NCBI GenBank assembly: GCA_963790065.1
Contig: CAWBNK010000029.1
Location: 248,001 to 312,000, forward strand
Length of the DNA stretch: 64,000 bases
DNA from: Palsa-504 sp963790065
GTDB lineage: Bacteria; Actinomycetota; Actinomycetes; Streptosporangiales; Streptosporangiaceae
Direction: 5' to 3'
The position numbers and the translations under genes were made by a program. The number at the start of each line of letters is the position of its first letter. Positions within the stretch are counted from its first letter, which is position 1. Positions 1 through 7,123 of the stretch are shown piece by piece. A model generated the notes under the pieces. It saw only the letters and a program-made list of their open reading frames with translations, was not told the DNA's origin and ran no database searches.

Positions 1-120
1 CCGGGCTCCGGCCTGGTGATCTTCCTGGTGCTCGCGGCTCTGCTCGGGCTGGTCGCCGCCAGCTGGCCGGCCCGCCGGGCAGCCAAGCTGGACGTGCTGG
101 CGGCCATCGCCGCGCAGTAG
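1..120 (+). CDS. ABC transporter permease, FtsX-like, C-terminal end (partial)
   Basis: The window opens inside a coding frame that stops with TAG at 118-120. The 39 visible residues are one hydrophobic helix (GLVIFLVLAALLGLVAASW) followed by a short basic tail, PARRAAKLDVLAAIAAQ. A last membrane helix followed by P-A-R-R-A-A-x-L-D-x-L-x-A-I is the usual end of FtsX/MacB-type permeases of ABC exporters, where the tail lies in the cytoplasm. The ATPase and the rest of the permease lie outside the window, so substrate cannot be judged. Confidence 0.75.
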   Translation, partial: PGSGLVIFLVLAALLGLVAASWPARRAAKLDVLAAIAAQ

Positions 121-172
121 CGCGCCCGCCCTATCTGCTCGCGGGACCCGGCCCCGGCCGGGTCCCGCGGCG

Positions 173-811
173 TCAGCGGACCCGGCGCGGCGGATGCCAG
201 ACGCGCACCGTCAGCGCATCGGTCCGGGGCAGCTTCGCCGGCGGCAGCGGGGACTGGTCGACGACGAGGCCGTCGACCGGCATGGGATGCTCGGTCAGCC
301 GGACTGCGGTGATGGCCAGGCCCATCCGGCCGGTCACTTCCAGGCACACGGCGTAGAACAGGCCGCGCAGGTCCGGCACCGGCACCCGGCGCGACGGCCG
401 GGGATGCGGCGCCAGCCAGTCGGTCACCGCCATCAGTCCGCCCAGTGCTGACTGGACGGACAGGCCGCCGGCGAAGCTGAAGTCAGACGGTCCCCAGCCC
501 GGATCGGAAGGCAGGCCCCCGGTCCCGGCCAGGCCCCCGCCGTCCCGCTGGAAGCCGGCTGCTTCGTCGTAGCGTTTCCGGTTCACCGGATCGCCCAGCA
601 CCCGCCGCGCCGCATCGAGGATCTCCTGCGCCCGCGAGGCGGCCGTGATCACCTTCGGCGACGCGCCGGAGATCATGTCCGGCCGCAGCAGGCTGGCCTT
701 GGCGTCGTAGGCCTGCTGGATCCGCTCAGGCGAGGCGCCCGGCAGCACGCCGAGGATGTCATACCAGGTGATGCCGGGTTCCGTCGCGGCCGCGGGATCG
801 GGTCTGGGCAC
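173..811 (-). CDS. J-domain-like protein with C-terminal PASTA domain
   Basis: A 212-residue protein. Residues about 15-85 match a J-domain: WYDILGV at the start, then helix pairs ending in GDPVNRKRYDEA. The loop that should read HPD reads RPD, so the histidine needed to stimulate DnaK ATPase is missing. After a glycine-rich linker, residues about 145-210 match one PASTA repeat (VPDLRG, then VVDQSPLPPAKLPRTDALTVRV), a fold that in kinases and PBPs binds cell-wall fragments. No signal peptide or membrane helix is evident, so an extracellular PASTA role is doubtful. It is divergent from the sulfotransferase, with about 60 bp between starts. Function is unknown; it may be a degenerate co-chaperone or a scaffold. 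Confidence 0.7.
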   Translation of the reverse strand: MPRPDPAAATEPGITWYDILGVLPGASPERIQQAYDAKASLLRPDMISGASPKVITAASRAQEILDAARRVLGDPVNRKRYDEAAGFQRDGGGLAGTGGLPSDPGWGPSDFSFAGGLSVQSALGGLMAVTDWLAPHPRPSRRVPVPDLRGLFYAVCLEVTGRMGLAITAVRLTEHPMPVDGLVVDQSPLPPAKLPRTDALTVRVWHPPRRVR

Positions 812-872
812 ACCTCATATGATCCTGGACCGGTCAAGACCGCAAACCCGGAGCCGCGGTTATGCTCGCCGG

Positions 873-1766
873 GTGGCCAGCACCCCGTACCGCTATCAGT
901 CGCCCGAGGAGGACAGCGCCCGGTGGCTCGGCTTCCCGTTCCGGGACGGAGACATCGTGATCAGCACGCGGTCCAAGACCGGCACCACGTGGGTGCAGAT
1001 GATCTGCGCCCTGCTGATCTTCGGCGACCCTGAGCTGCCGGCCCCGCTGGCGCAGCTCTCACCGTGGCTGGATCACCTGATCACGCCGCGCGAGGAGGTA
1101 TACGCCCAGCTCGCCGCGCAGCGGCACCGGCGGTTCATCAAGACCCACACGCCGCTGGACGGGATCCCACTGGATTCCCGCGCCACCTACATCGTGACGG
1201 CCCGGCATCCGCTCGATATGGCCGTCTCGCTTTACCACCAGGGCGACAACATGGACCGGAAGCGGGTCAGGCAGCTGACCGGCCAGCCTGAGCCGACCGG
1301 TCCGCCCCGGCCGCGTACGCCGCTGCGCGACTGGCTGCTGAAGTGGATCGCCGCCGACGACGACCCGCGTCAGTACCCGGACTCGCTGCCTGGTGTCATG
1401 TGGCACCTGTCCGATGCCTGGGCCCGGCGTGACCAGCCGAACGTTCTGCTGGTTCACTACGACAACCTGCGCGCCGACCTGGACGGCCAGATGCGGTGGC
1501 TGGCCGGGCGGTTGGGCGTGGCCGTGCCTGAGCAGGTCTGGCCGGCTCTGGTCCGGGCGGCCACGTTCGAGGCCATGCGGGACAATGCGGATCAGCTCGT
1601 CCCGACCGCCGGGATCTTCAAGAGCAACGCCGCGTTCTTCCGCCGGGGCGTCTCGGGCGCGGGAGCCGGGATCCTCTCCGAGCCCGAACTGGCCGGCTAC
1701 CACGCCAGAACGGCCCGGCTGGCGCCGCCCGACATGCTGGCCTGGCTCCACTCACCTCGCGCCTAG
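873..1766 (+). CDS. Sulfotransferase family protein (PAPS-dependent)
   Basis: About 297 residues. The N-terminal STRSKTGTTWVQM matches the 5'-phosphosulfate-binding loop of cytosolic sulfotransferases (K/R-S-G-T-T-W). TARHPLDMAVSLYHQ matches the 3'-phosphate-binding segment, and FKSNAAFFRRGVSGA resembles the C-terminal RKGxxGDWK region. The product should transfer sulfate from PAPS to a hydroxyl or amine acceptor in the cytoplasm; the acceptor is unknown. I chose GTG at 873 because the open frame upstream of it overlaps the divergent J-domain gene, while residues from 873 on look like the family start. It is followed closely by the LanC-like remnant. No PAPS synthesis genes are in the window. 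Confidence 0.85.
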   Translation: MASTPYRYQSPEEDSARWLGFPFRDGDIVISTRSKTGTTWVQMICALLIFGDPELPAPLAQLSPWLDHLITPREEVYAQLAAQRHRRFIKTHTPLDGIPLDSRATYIVTARHPLDMAVSLYHQGDNMDRKRVRQLTGQPEPTGPPRPRTPLRDWLLKWIAADDDPRQYPDSLPGVMWHLSDAWARRDQPNVLLVHYDNLRADLDGQMRWLAGRLGVAVPEQVWPALVRAATFEAMRDNADQLVPTAGIFKSNAAFFRRGVSGAGAGILSEPELAGYHARTARLAPPDMLAWLHSPRA

Positions 1767-1785
1767 CTTCCCCTAGGCTGCCGGG

Positions 1786-2000
1786 GTGGAGTACCTCACG
1801 GCCGCCGAGCGGACCGGGGAGTGGCTGCTGTCCGTGGCCGAGCGGGGCCCGCAGGGCTGGTCCTGGCCGGCCCGGCCCGGCGTGTCGGCCGAGGTCGAAC
1901 CCGGTCTCGGCTGGGGGACCGCGGCGCCGGTGCTGTTCTTCGTGGAGGCCTTCCGGACCACCGGGGACGAGCGCTGGCTGGCGGCGGCGCAGGCAGGTAC
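1786..2000 (+). pseudogene. LanC-like protein, N-terminal fragment (truncated)
   Basis: From GTG 1786, about 70 residues resemble the start of lanthionine synthetase C-like proteins: EYLTAAERTGEWLLS, a Trp/Pro-rich stretch, GLGWGTAAPVLFFVEAF and TTGDERWLAAAQAG, that is, the first two helices of the LanC alpha-toroid. Homology ends near 2000. Downstream the frame stays open but the composition is that of an antisense shadow, and the opposite strand encodes part of an antiporter instead. The zinc ligands of LanC lie far beyond the break, so no enzyme can be made. No precursor peptide or LanM/LanB gene is nearby. The break looks like a deletion or rearrangement. Confidence 0.6.
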
Positions 2001-2214
2001 CCGAGGCCGGAGAGAAAGAGCAGGAACGCTAGCCCCACCAGGGCCAGGATCGAGACTGGGGCATCGGGCTTCACCCAGCCAAGCCCCGAGGGGCCGATCA
2101 CGATGCCGAGCACGATCTCGAGCACGATCGCCGGCAGCCGGACCCGGGGAAGAAGCCAAGCGCCAACGGGGCGAGCAGGCCGGCGGCGACCACGATGAGC
2201 AGGTTGGTGAACAC
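2000..2214 (-). pseudogene. Kef/CPA2-type cation:proton antiporter, N-terminal fragment
   Basis: On the minus strand, GTG 2214 opens FTNLLIVVAAGLLAPLALGF. After a one-base slip near 2146 the frame resumes as LEIVLGIVIGPSGLGW and then ALVGLAFLLFLSGL. This is the first and second membrane segments of CPA2/Kef-family antiporters, including the G-P-S-x-L-G signature. Homology stops near 2000, where it runs head-on into the LanC-like fragment. Only about 70 of an expected 400 or more residues remain, and a one-base deletion separates the two pieces, so it is not functional. An in-frame TGA just upstream of 2214 marks the possible original start. Confidence 0.6.
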
Positions 2215-2529
2215 TGGCAGCCGGTTTCAGTTGCCGGGCGTTACGCGGTTGACGTGCGCAGCGCCCCGGATGTTGCTGGTTCTCATGCGTGCTCCTCGGT
2301 GCGTGCTGACAATCCGGTCCCGGTAGGCCGGCAGGGCCGCCCGCATCCGGTCAGGCTCCGCGGTCGGCCCGGCCAGCTGCCATCGCGCCGTCCAGATACC
2401 GAGTCGCATGATGGTTTCCCGAACGAGGTCCTCGCGCGACCGCGATCACCACTCGCCGGCGCGGTGTCCTTAGGGGACACCGCGCCGGCGACGGGATCCG
2501 TCACGCCCCCGGCGCGGAGTCGCTCCGGG
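2215..2529. other. Gene-poor stretch between antiporter remnant and DUF4331 gene
   Basis: About 315 bases without a gene I can support. A 60-codon minus-strand frame (2227-2409, starting MRLGIWTARWQLAG) has plausible composition but matches no family I know and has no clear ribosome site. It could be another remnant at this breakpoint. The main structured element is the hairpin at 2454-2490. Confidence 0.5.
2454..2490 (-). terminator. Perfect 16-bp hairpin downstream of the DUF4331 gene
   Basis: Arms CGCCGGCGCGGTGTCC (2454-2469) and GGACACCGCGCCGGCG (2475-2490) are exact inverted copies around a 5-base loop. The hairpin starts about 40 bases after the stop of the minus-strand DUF4331 gene, so it probably ends the hydrolase-DUF4331 transcript. 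No long T-run follows, which is common for actinobacterial terminators. Confidence 0.6.
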
Positions 2530-3546
2530 TTAGGGGTTGGGCGGGCCGAGGTAGGGGAAGTGGGCCAGCAGGTCGTCGTGGGGCTTGAGGCCGGACGGGG
2601 GGACCTTGCCGTTGGTCAGCCAGGCGAAGCGCAGGCTGTACACGTCGTCGGTGGGCACACGGCCGTTGGGGTAGGTGGCGGGCTGGGTCCGGTCGTAGTG
2701 CAAGATGTCGGGCAGGACCTGCAGGGCAGCGGCCTTGGCCTGCTCGGGGGTGTAGCCGCCGGCATTCTGCAGGATCGCTGACCACGGTTCCAGGTAGTTG
2801 GCCACGTCGTCGGCGGGCTGGCGGGAGTTGAACAGGTTCTTCTCCCCGTCGGGGTTGATGAACGGGTTGATGGTCGGGTTCCCGCCGCGGTCCAGCTGCT
2901 CAAGCACGCCGTTGCTGCGCCGGCTGATGGAGGCCCACACGCCGATGACCGGGTCGTCGCCGAACATGTCGTCGGGTACCTCGAGCACGATGGAGTCGAC
3001 GTTGTTGTCGGCGAAGTCATCGTGCCCGGTCCAGGCGAAGCCGTGCAGGGCGCCTTCGACGTCGGCGAAGAACGGGTCGCTGCGCAGCCCGGCGAACAGC
3101 CGGATCCGGCCCGCCTGGACGGGCTGCGCCGTGCCGTCGAAGCTGACCGGGATGTCCTCGGCCAGCACTTCACCAGCCGGCTCGGCCTGGCGGGCCTGCG
3201 CGCCGGTGGCGTACTTGAGGGTCCCGGTCTGCGTGCCGTTCTCGTACTCGGAGAAGGTGAAGCTGAATGCGATGTCGGCCTGGTTGTCCCCGTCGGTGTC
3301 GATGTTGATCCGGTAGACCGCGCCGGGGTAGAACTCCGGGCCGGTCACCGGGGCCGGGATCGGCGGCGGGGCGCTGGTCGGGTTCGAGTCCATGATCAGC
3401 ACGGTCGTGCCGGGGTGGTGACGGTGGAGCAGTGTGTGGTGATGTTCGGGGCCCTCGGGCGCCTGGAAGACGAACAAGTCGGTGAGGTCAAGGCGGCGGT
3501 CGTCGCCGGGGAACTTGAGCTTGTCGGCGCTGAAGTGGTTCGACAT
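2530..3546 (-). CDS. DUF4331 family protein
   Basis: A 338-residue protein starting MSNHFSADKLKFPGDDRRLDLTDLFVFQ, the typical opening of DUF4331 proteins (D-x-R-x-D-x-T-D-L-F/Y-x-F). Other family-like segments are the acidic NIDTDGDNQADIAFSFTF, the FAGLRSDPFFAD stretch, and NPFINPDGEKNLFNSRQP near residue 230. There is no signal peptide. The biochemical role of the family is not established. The gene lies 42 bases after the alpha/beta hydrolase on the same strand, so they are probably cotranscribed, and the transcript likely ends at the hairpin around 2454-2490. A purine-rich AGAAAGAAG sits upstream of the ATG. Confidence 0.85.
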   Translation of the reverse strand: MSNHFSADKLKFPGDDRRLDLTDLFVFQAPEGPEHHHTLLHRHHPGTTVLIMDSNPTSAPPPIPAPVTGPEFYPGAVYRINIDTDGDNQADIAFSFTFSEYENGTQTGTLKYATGAQARQAEPAGEVLAEDIPVSFDGTAQPVQAGRIRLFAGLRSDPFFADVEGALHGFAWTGHDDFADNNVDSIVLEVPDDMFGDDPVIGVWASISRRSNGVLEQLDRGGNPTINPFINPDGEKNLFNSRQPADDVANYLEPWSAILQNAGGYTPEQAKAAALQVLPDILHYDRTQPATYPNGRVPTDDVYSLRFAWLTNGKVPPSGLKPHDDLLAHFPYLGPPNP

Positions 3547-3588
3547 GGTGTGCTTCTTTCTGGGTAGTGGTGCGCGCTGGGTCGGGCT

Positions 3589-4422
3589 TCAGCTGCGGAT
3601 GAAGTCGAGCAGGGCGGCGTTGACCTGGGCAGCGTGGGTCCAGGGGATGGCGTGCGGGCCGCCTTCGATGACGACCAGCTGCGCGTCCTTGATCAGGGCG
3701 GGCAGCCGCTGGCCGGTCTTTTCCAGCGGCAGGACCTGGTCCGCGTCGCCCTGCACGACGAGCATGGGCACGTCGATTTCGGGCAGGTCGGCGCGGAAGT
3801 CGGTGGCCCAGGTGCCGATGCACGCCACCGCGGCGGTGGCGGAGGCGGTCACGGCCAGGTTCCAGCTGGCCTGGAAGGCCTGGTCGCTGACCAGGGTGCC
3901 GCGCACGGTATCGAAGTTGTAGAAGTTGTCCAGGAACCCCTTCATCCACGCCGGGGTGTCGGCCTGGGCGGCCTGGACGAACCCGTCGAACAGGGATTGC
4001 GGCACTCCTTCGATGTTGTCGGCCGTCTGCAGCAGGAACGGCGGGATCGGGGAGACCAGCACGCCCTTGGCCACCCGGGCCGAGCCGCGGGTGCCCAGGT
4101 ACCGGGTGACCTCGCCGGTGCCCATCGAGTGCCCGACCAGGACGGCCTCACGCAGGTCCAGGTGGTCCAGCAGGGTCGCCAGGTCGGCGGTGAAGGTGTC
4201 GTAGTCATAGCCGGTGACCGGGTGGCTGGAGGCGCCGAACCCGCGCCGGTCGTAGGTGATGACCCGGTAGCCGGCTTGCAGCAGCGCCGGGACCTGCTTG
4301 TCCCAGCCGCGGCCGCTGAGCGGGTACCCGTGGATCAGCACCACGGGCTGGCCCGCGCCGTGGTCTTCGTAGTGGATCTCGATGTTGGCGGAGTTTTCCC
4401 GGCCGACGGTAACCGCGGGCAT
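3589..4422 (-). CDS. Alpha/beta hydrolase, non-haem chloroperoxidase type
   Basis: A 277-residue single-domain alpha/beta hydrolase. Visible elements: the oxyanion segment VVLIHGYPLSGRGW (about residues 27-40), YDRRGFGASS, the nucleophile elbow GHSMGTGE with Ser99, the acid in QGDADQVLP (Asp228) and the base in GGPHAIPWTH (His257). The long match to the 275-residue bromo/chloroperoxidase and arylesterase group is strong. Such enzymes hydrolyse esters and can make peracids; the natural substrate is usually unknown. It is the first gene of a two-gene unit with the DUF4331 gene. About 290 bases upstream (4423-4714) show no gene and presumably hold the promoter. Confidence 0.88.
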   Translation of the reverse strand: MPAVTVGRENSANIEIHYEDHGAGQPVVLIHGYPLSGRGWDKQVPALLQAGYRVITYDRRGFGASSHPVTGYDYDTFTADLATLLDHLDLREAVLVGHSMGTGEVTRYLGTRGSARVAKGVLVSPIPPFLLQTADNIEGVPQSLFDGFVQAAQADTPAWMKGFLDNFYNFDTVRGTLVSDQAFQASWNLAVTASATAAVACIGTWATDFRADLPEIDVPMLVVQGDADQVLPLEKTGQRLPALIKDAQLVVIEGGPHAIPWTHAAQVNAALLDFIRS

Positions 4423-4714
4423 GGGGCGTCCTTCCTGTAGCGGTAGCTGGTTGATTGGCTCTCGCCTCAGGGTCGCTCCGGGGGACCGCGCATCGCGCCC
4501 GTGGTACCCCGGGCCGGAGCCCCGGGTCTGGCGGTGTCGCTATCGGGCAAACACGGGCTCACCGGTGACCGGCTCCAGTCCTGCGCCAGCGCCGGCCACA
4601 GGCGCATGGCGGTCGGCCCGGCGGCCCTGGAGGAGTTGCCGGTGTCCAGGCCTCAGTGTCTACGGTGCAGGGACGCGGTCCTGGACGCCTGGCCCGGCCC
4701 TGTTCAGCAGGCCC

Positions 4715-5215
4715 CTAGGCGGTCACGGACAGCTGGGCCGGGTGAGCCAGCGTCTGGTAGACCACGCAGTAGCGCTCGGTCAGCTTGATCAGCGTCTGGA
4801 GCTGCTCGGGGCTGGCGTCGGTGTCCAGGTCGAAGGCCAGGCGGATGGCGCTGAACCCGACCGGCGCGTCCTTGCTGACCGCCAGCGTGCCGCGGAAGTC
4901 CAGGTCGCCCTCGGCGCTGACGGTCCCGCCCACCACGTCGATCTGCAGCGAGGTGGCCACCGCCCGCAGCGTGACCCCCGCGCAGGCCACCAGTGCCTGC
5001 AGCAGCATGTCCCCGGAGCACGCCAGCGAGCCGTCGCCGCCGGTGGCCGGGTGCAGGCCCGCCACGGCCAGGGCCCGGCCGGTGTCCACCGAGCAGGCGA
5101 TGGCCTGCTCGTCGAGCTGCCCCTGGGCGCGCAAGGTGATGACCGCCTGCTGCGGATCCTCCCGGTAGGCGTCCTTGAGCGGCTGCTGGACAGCCCGCAG
5201 CTCAGCGCTGTCCAC
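4715..5215 (-). CDS. OsmC family protein
   Basis: A 166-residue OsmC/Ohr-fold protein. The two family cysteines are visible: Cys78 in LLQALVACAGVTL and Cys150 in LTERYCVVYQTL. They are placed as in thiol-dependent peroxidases, where the first cysteine attacks organic hydroperoxide and the second resolves it. GDLDFRGTLAV and FSAIRLAFDLDTDASPE are the beta strands and acidic turn typical of OsmC rather than Ohr. A cytoplasmic role in peroxide defence is likely. It is 32 bases downstream of, and probably coupled to, the PNPOx-fold gene on the same strand. No OhrR-type regulator is adjacent. Confidence 0.88.
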   Translation of the reverse strand: MDSAELRAVQQPLKDAYREDPQQAVITLRAQGQLDEQAIACSVDTGRALAVAGLHPATGGDGSLACSGDMLLQALVACAGVTLRAVATSLQIDVVGGTVSAEGDLDFRGTLAVSKDAPVGFSAIRLAFDLDTDASPEQLQTLIKLTERYCVVYQTLAHPAQLSVTA

Positions 5216-5247
5216 GGTGGTCCTCCGATCGCCGGTGCATCATCCCT

Positions 5248-5697
5248 TCAGCCTAGGACCGACCAGCGCCGCTGAGAGCCCTCGTAGTCATCCAGGCGCC
5301 AGGCCAGTGCCGACCGCGGCCGCAGCGCGTACACCACGTCGACGGCGGGATCGACGTCCGGCAGGTACTGCCGGTCCTGCGGCCGGGTGTACTTCGCGGC
5401 CAGCGCCGCGACCACTGCGGGGACGAGGGCGGGCTCGCCGAGGTCCTCGGCGAGGCCGTGCACGATCAGCACGTCCTCGCCGCTTTCCAGGTGGATCACC
5501 GCCTGCGGGTCGGCGGCCAGGTTGCGGGCCTTGACCGTGCTCCGCTCGCTGAACAGGTAGAGGGTCTCGCCGGTCACCGCCCCCCACACGGGCGCCGCGT
5601 GCGGGCCGCCTGTCGCCGTGGTGGTGCCCAGCCAGTAGGTGCGCGCCGCCGAAAGCCGCGCGGCGACCTCAGCCCAGGTCATGACGTTGTCCGGCAT
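5248..5697 (-). CDS. Pyridoxamine 5'-phosphate oxidase-fold (FMN/F420 split barrel) protein
   Basis: 149 residues from ATG 5697. The order YWLGTTTATGGPHAAPVWGAV, then ETLYLFSERSTVKARNLAADP, then VIHLESGEDVLIVHGLAEDL, then ALRPRSALAWRLDDYEGSQRRW is that of pyridoxamine-phosphate-oxidase-like split-barrel proteins, many of which bind F420 or FMN in actinobacteria. The A-P-V-W-G and K-A-R-N-L motifs are the usual cofactor-contacting strands. A longer frame reaches 5847 but overlaps the divergent serpin start, so 5697 is preferred. It is followed by OsmC on the same strand. The substrate is unknown. Confidence 0.85.
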   Translation of the reverse strand: MPDNVMTWAEVAARLSAARTYWLGTTTATGGPHAAPVWGAVTGETLYLFSERSTVKARNLAADPQAVIHLESGEDVLIVHGLAEDLGEPALVPAVVAALAAKYTRPQDRQYLPDVDPAVDVVYALRPRSALAWRLDDYEGSQRRWSVLG

Positions 5698-5767
5698 AAC
5701 CCGATCATCGCACCGCAGACGGCAGGCCCGGACGCAACCAAGCCGGCCCGTGTTGCGTCTGATGCGC

Positions 5768-7060
5768 ATGAAGAACCTTCGGGGGACGGCCGTCCTGGCC
5801 GCCGTCGGCCTGGCCCTGGCCGGATGCGCCAGCGGCGCCAGCAGCAAACCGCAGTCGCCGCCGGGTCCGGTGGTGGCCCGCGGCGTGGCGGTCAGGGAAC
5901 CCCTGGCCGACCCCCGGCCCTACGGCGCGGCGGATACCGCCTTCGGGCTCGACCTGCTGGCCGCCTGGTGCCGGGCCGACCCCCAGGCCAACCTGGTCCT
6001 GTCGCCCTCCAGCCTGGCCAGCGGCCTGGGCATGGCCTACCTCGGGGCCGGGGGCGCCACCGCACAGGCCATGGCCGCGGTGCTGAACCTGCCGGCGGCC
6101 GACGGCCAGACGGTCAGCGGCCAGGCCCTGGAGGCCGGGCTGCAGGCGCGTTCGGCGGCGCTGCGCAGGCTTGACAGTCCGGGCGTGACCGTCGAGACGA
6201 GCGACCAGGTGTGGGCCGACCCGTCCCTGACCACCCGGCCCGCCTACCTGAACGCCGTGGCCACCGGCTACGGCGCCGGCCTGGCCCGGGCGCCGCTGCT
6301 GACCGACCCGGACCAGGCCGCCCGCGAGATCAGCCAGGCCGTCTCGACCGCGACCCGCGGGCAGATCCCGCAGCTGCTGCCGGCCGGCTCGCTGCCGGAT
6401 ATCGGCTGGGTCCTGACCGACGCGCTCTACCTGCACGCGGACTGGGCCGCGCCCTTCCAGGCCAGCCTGACCAGTCCCGCGCCATTCGCTACCGCCGCTG
6501 GCCAGCACGTCAGCGTGCCGTTCATGAACGGCGGCCAGTTCCGCAGCGATCGGGCCGGCGGCTGGACCGGCCTCTGGCTGCCGTACCGCGGCGGCCGGCT
6601 GGGCCTGCTCGCGCTGCTGCCCCCGGACGGCGCCGCGGGCTGCACGATGCCGTCCGCCGCCGGCCTTGGCGCGATGACGGCCCAGCTGACCAAGCCCAAC
6701 GGTGTCGGCCAGACGACCAGCGCCGTCGCGCTGCCGAAGGTCAAGCTGGCCGACACGACCAGCATGAAGGGCCTGCTCGCCGCGCTGGGCATGGGCCTGG
6801 CGTTCACCTCGGCCGCGGACTTTTCCGGGCTGTCCCCGCAGGCCTGCTGCATCGGCCTGGTCCAGCACGCGGCGACCTTGCAGGTCGGCGAGCAGGGCAC
6901 GGTGGCCAGCGCCGCCACCGCGGTCGGCATGGAGCCGACGGCCGCCCGGCTGCCTCCGGTCACGGTGATGTTCGACCGTCCCTACCTGATGCTGGTCATC
7001 GACCGCACGACCGGCGAACCGCTGATCGCGGCGCGAGTCACCAATCCCGCCGCCGAGTGA
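5768..7060 (+). CDS. Serpin family lipoprotein (serine protease inhibitor)
   Basis: About 430 residues. The start MKNLRGTAVLAAVGLALAGC is a lipoprotein signal with lipobox L-A-G-C, so the mature protein should be anchored outside the membrane by Cys20 (ATG 5762 is an alternative start). The body is a serpin: LVLSPSSLASGLGMAYLGAGG, VLTDALYLHADWAAPF, VPFMNGGQF and WLPYRGG. The hinge EQGTVASAATAV and the end signature FDRPYLMLVIDRTTGEPL are present. The flexible alanine-rich hinge suggests an inhibitory serpin. Counting from the hinge puts P1-P1' near Thr-Ala in GMEPTAARLPP, an estimate only. The target protease is unknown. It is divergent from the PNPOx-fold gene. Confidence 0.88.
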   Translation: MKNLRGTAVLAAVGLALAGCASGASSKPQSPPGPVVARGVAVREPLADPRPYGAADTAFGLDLLAAWCRADPQANLVLSPSSLASGLGMAYLGAGGATAQAMAAVLNLPAADGQTVSGQALEAGLQARSAALRRLDSPGVTVETSDQVWADPSLTTRPAYLNAVATGYGAGLARAPLLTDPDQAAREISQAVSTATRGQIPQLLPAGSLPDIGWVLTDALYLHADWAAPFQASLTSPAPFATAAGQHVSVPFMNGGQFRSDRAGGWTGLWLPYRGGRLGLLALLPPDGAAGCTMPSAAGLGAMTAQLTKPNGVGQTTSAVALPKVKLADTTSMKGLLAALGMGLAFTSAADFSGLSPQACCIGLVQHAATLQVGEQGTVASAATAVGMEPTAARLPPVTVMFDRPYLMLVIDRTTGEPLIAARVTNPAAE

Positions 7061-7123
7061 GGCCGACGGCAGCCGACGGCGGCAACCGACGCCCGGCCAG
7101 CTGCGGTCAGGCGTCAGCCCAGG

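Noticed and set aside
2001..2781. Continuation of the LanC-like frame to 2781, giving a 331-residue protein
   Set aside because: After about residue 70 the sequence is the antisense of the antiporter remnant and of the DUF4331 gene, with no LanC motifs.
4423..4714. Possible small gene between the hydrolase and OsmC (plus-strand frame from 4501)
   Set aside because: It runs into the antisense of OsmC, has no ribosome site or family feature; the gap is better read as promoter and spacer DNA.
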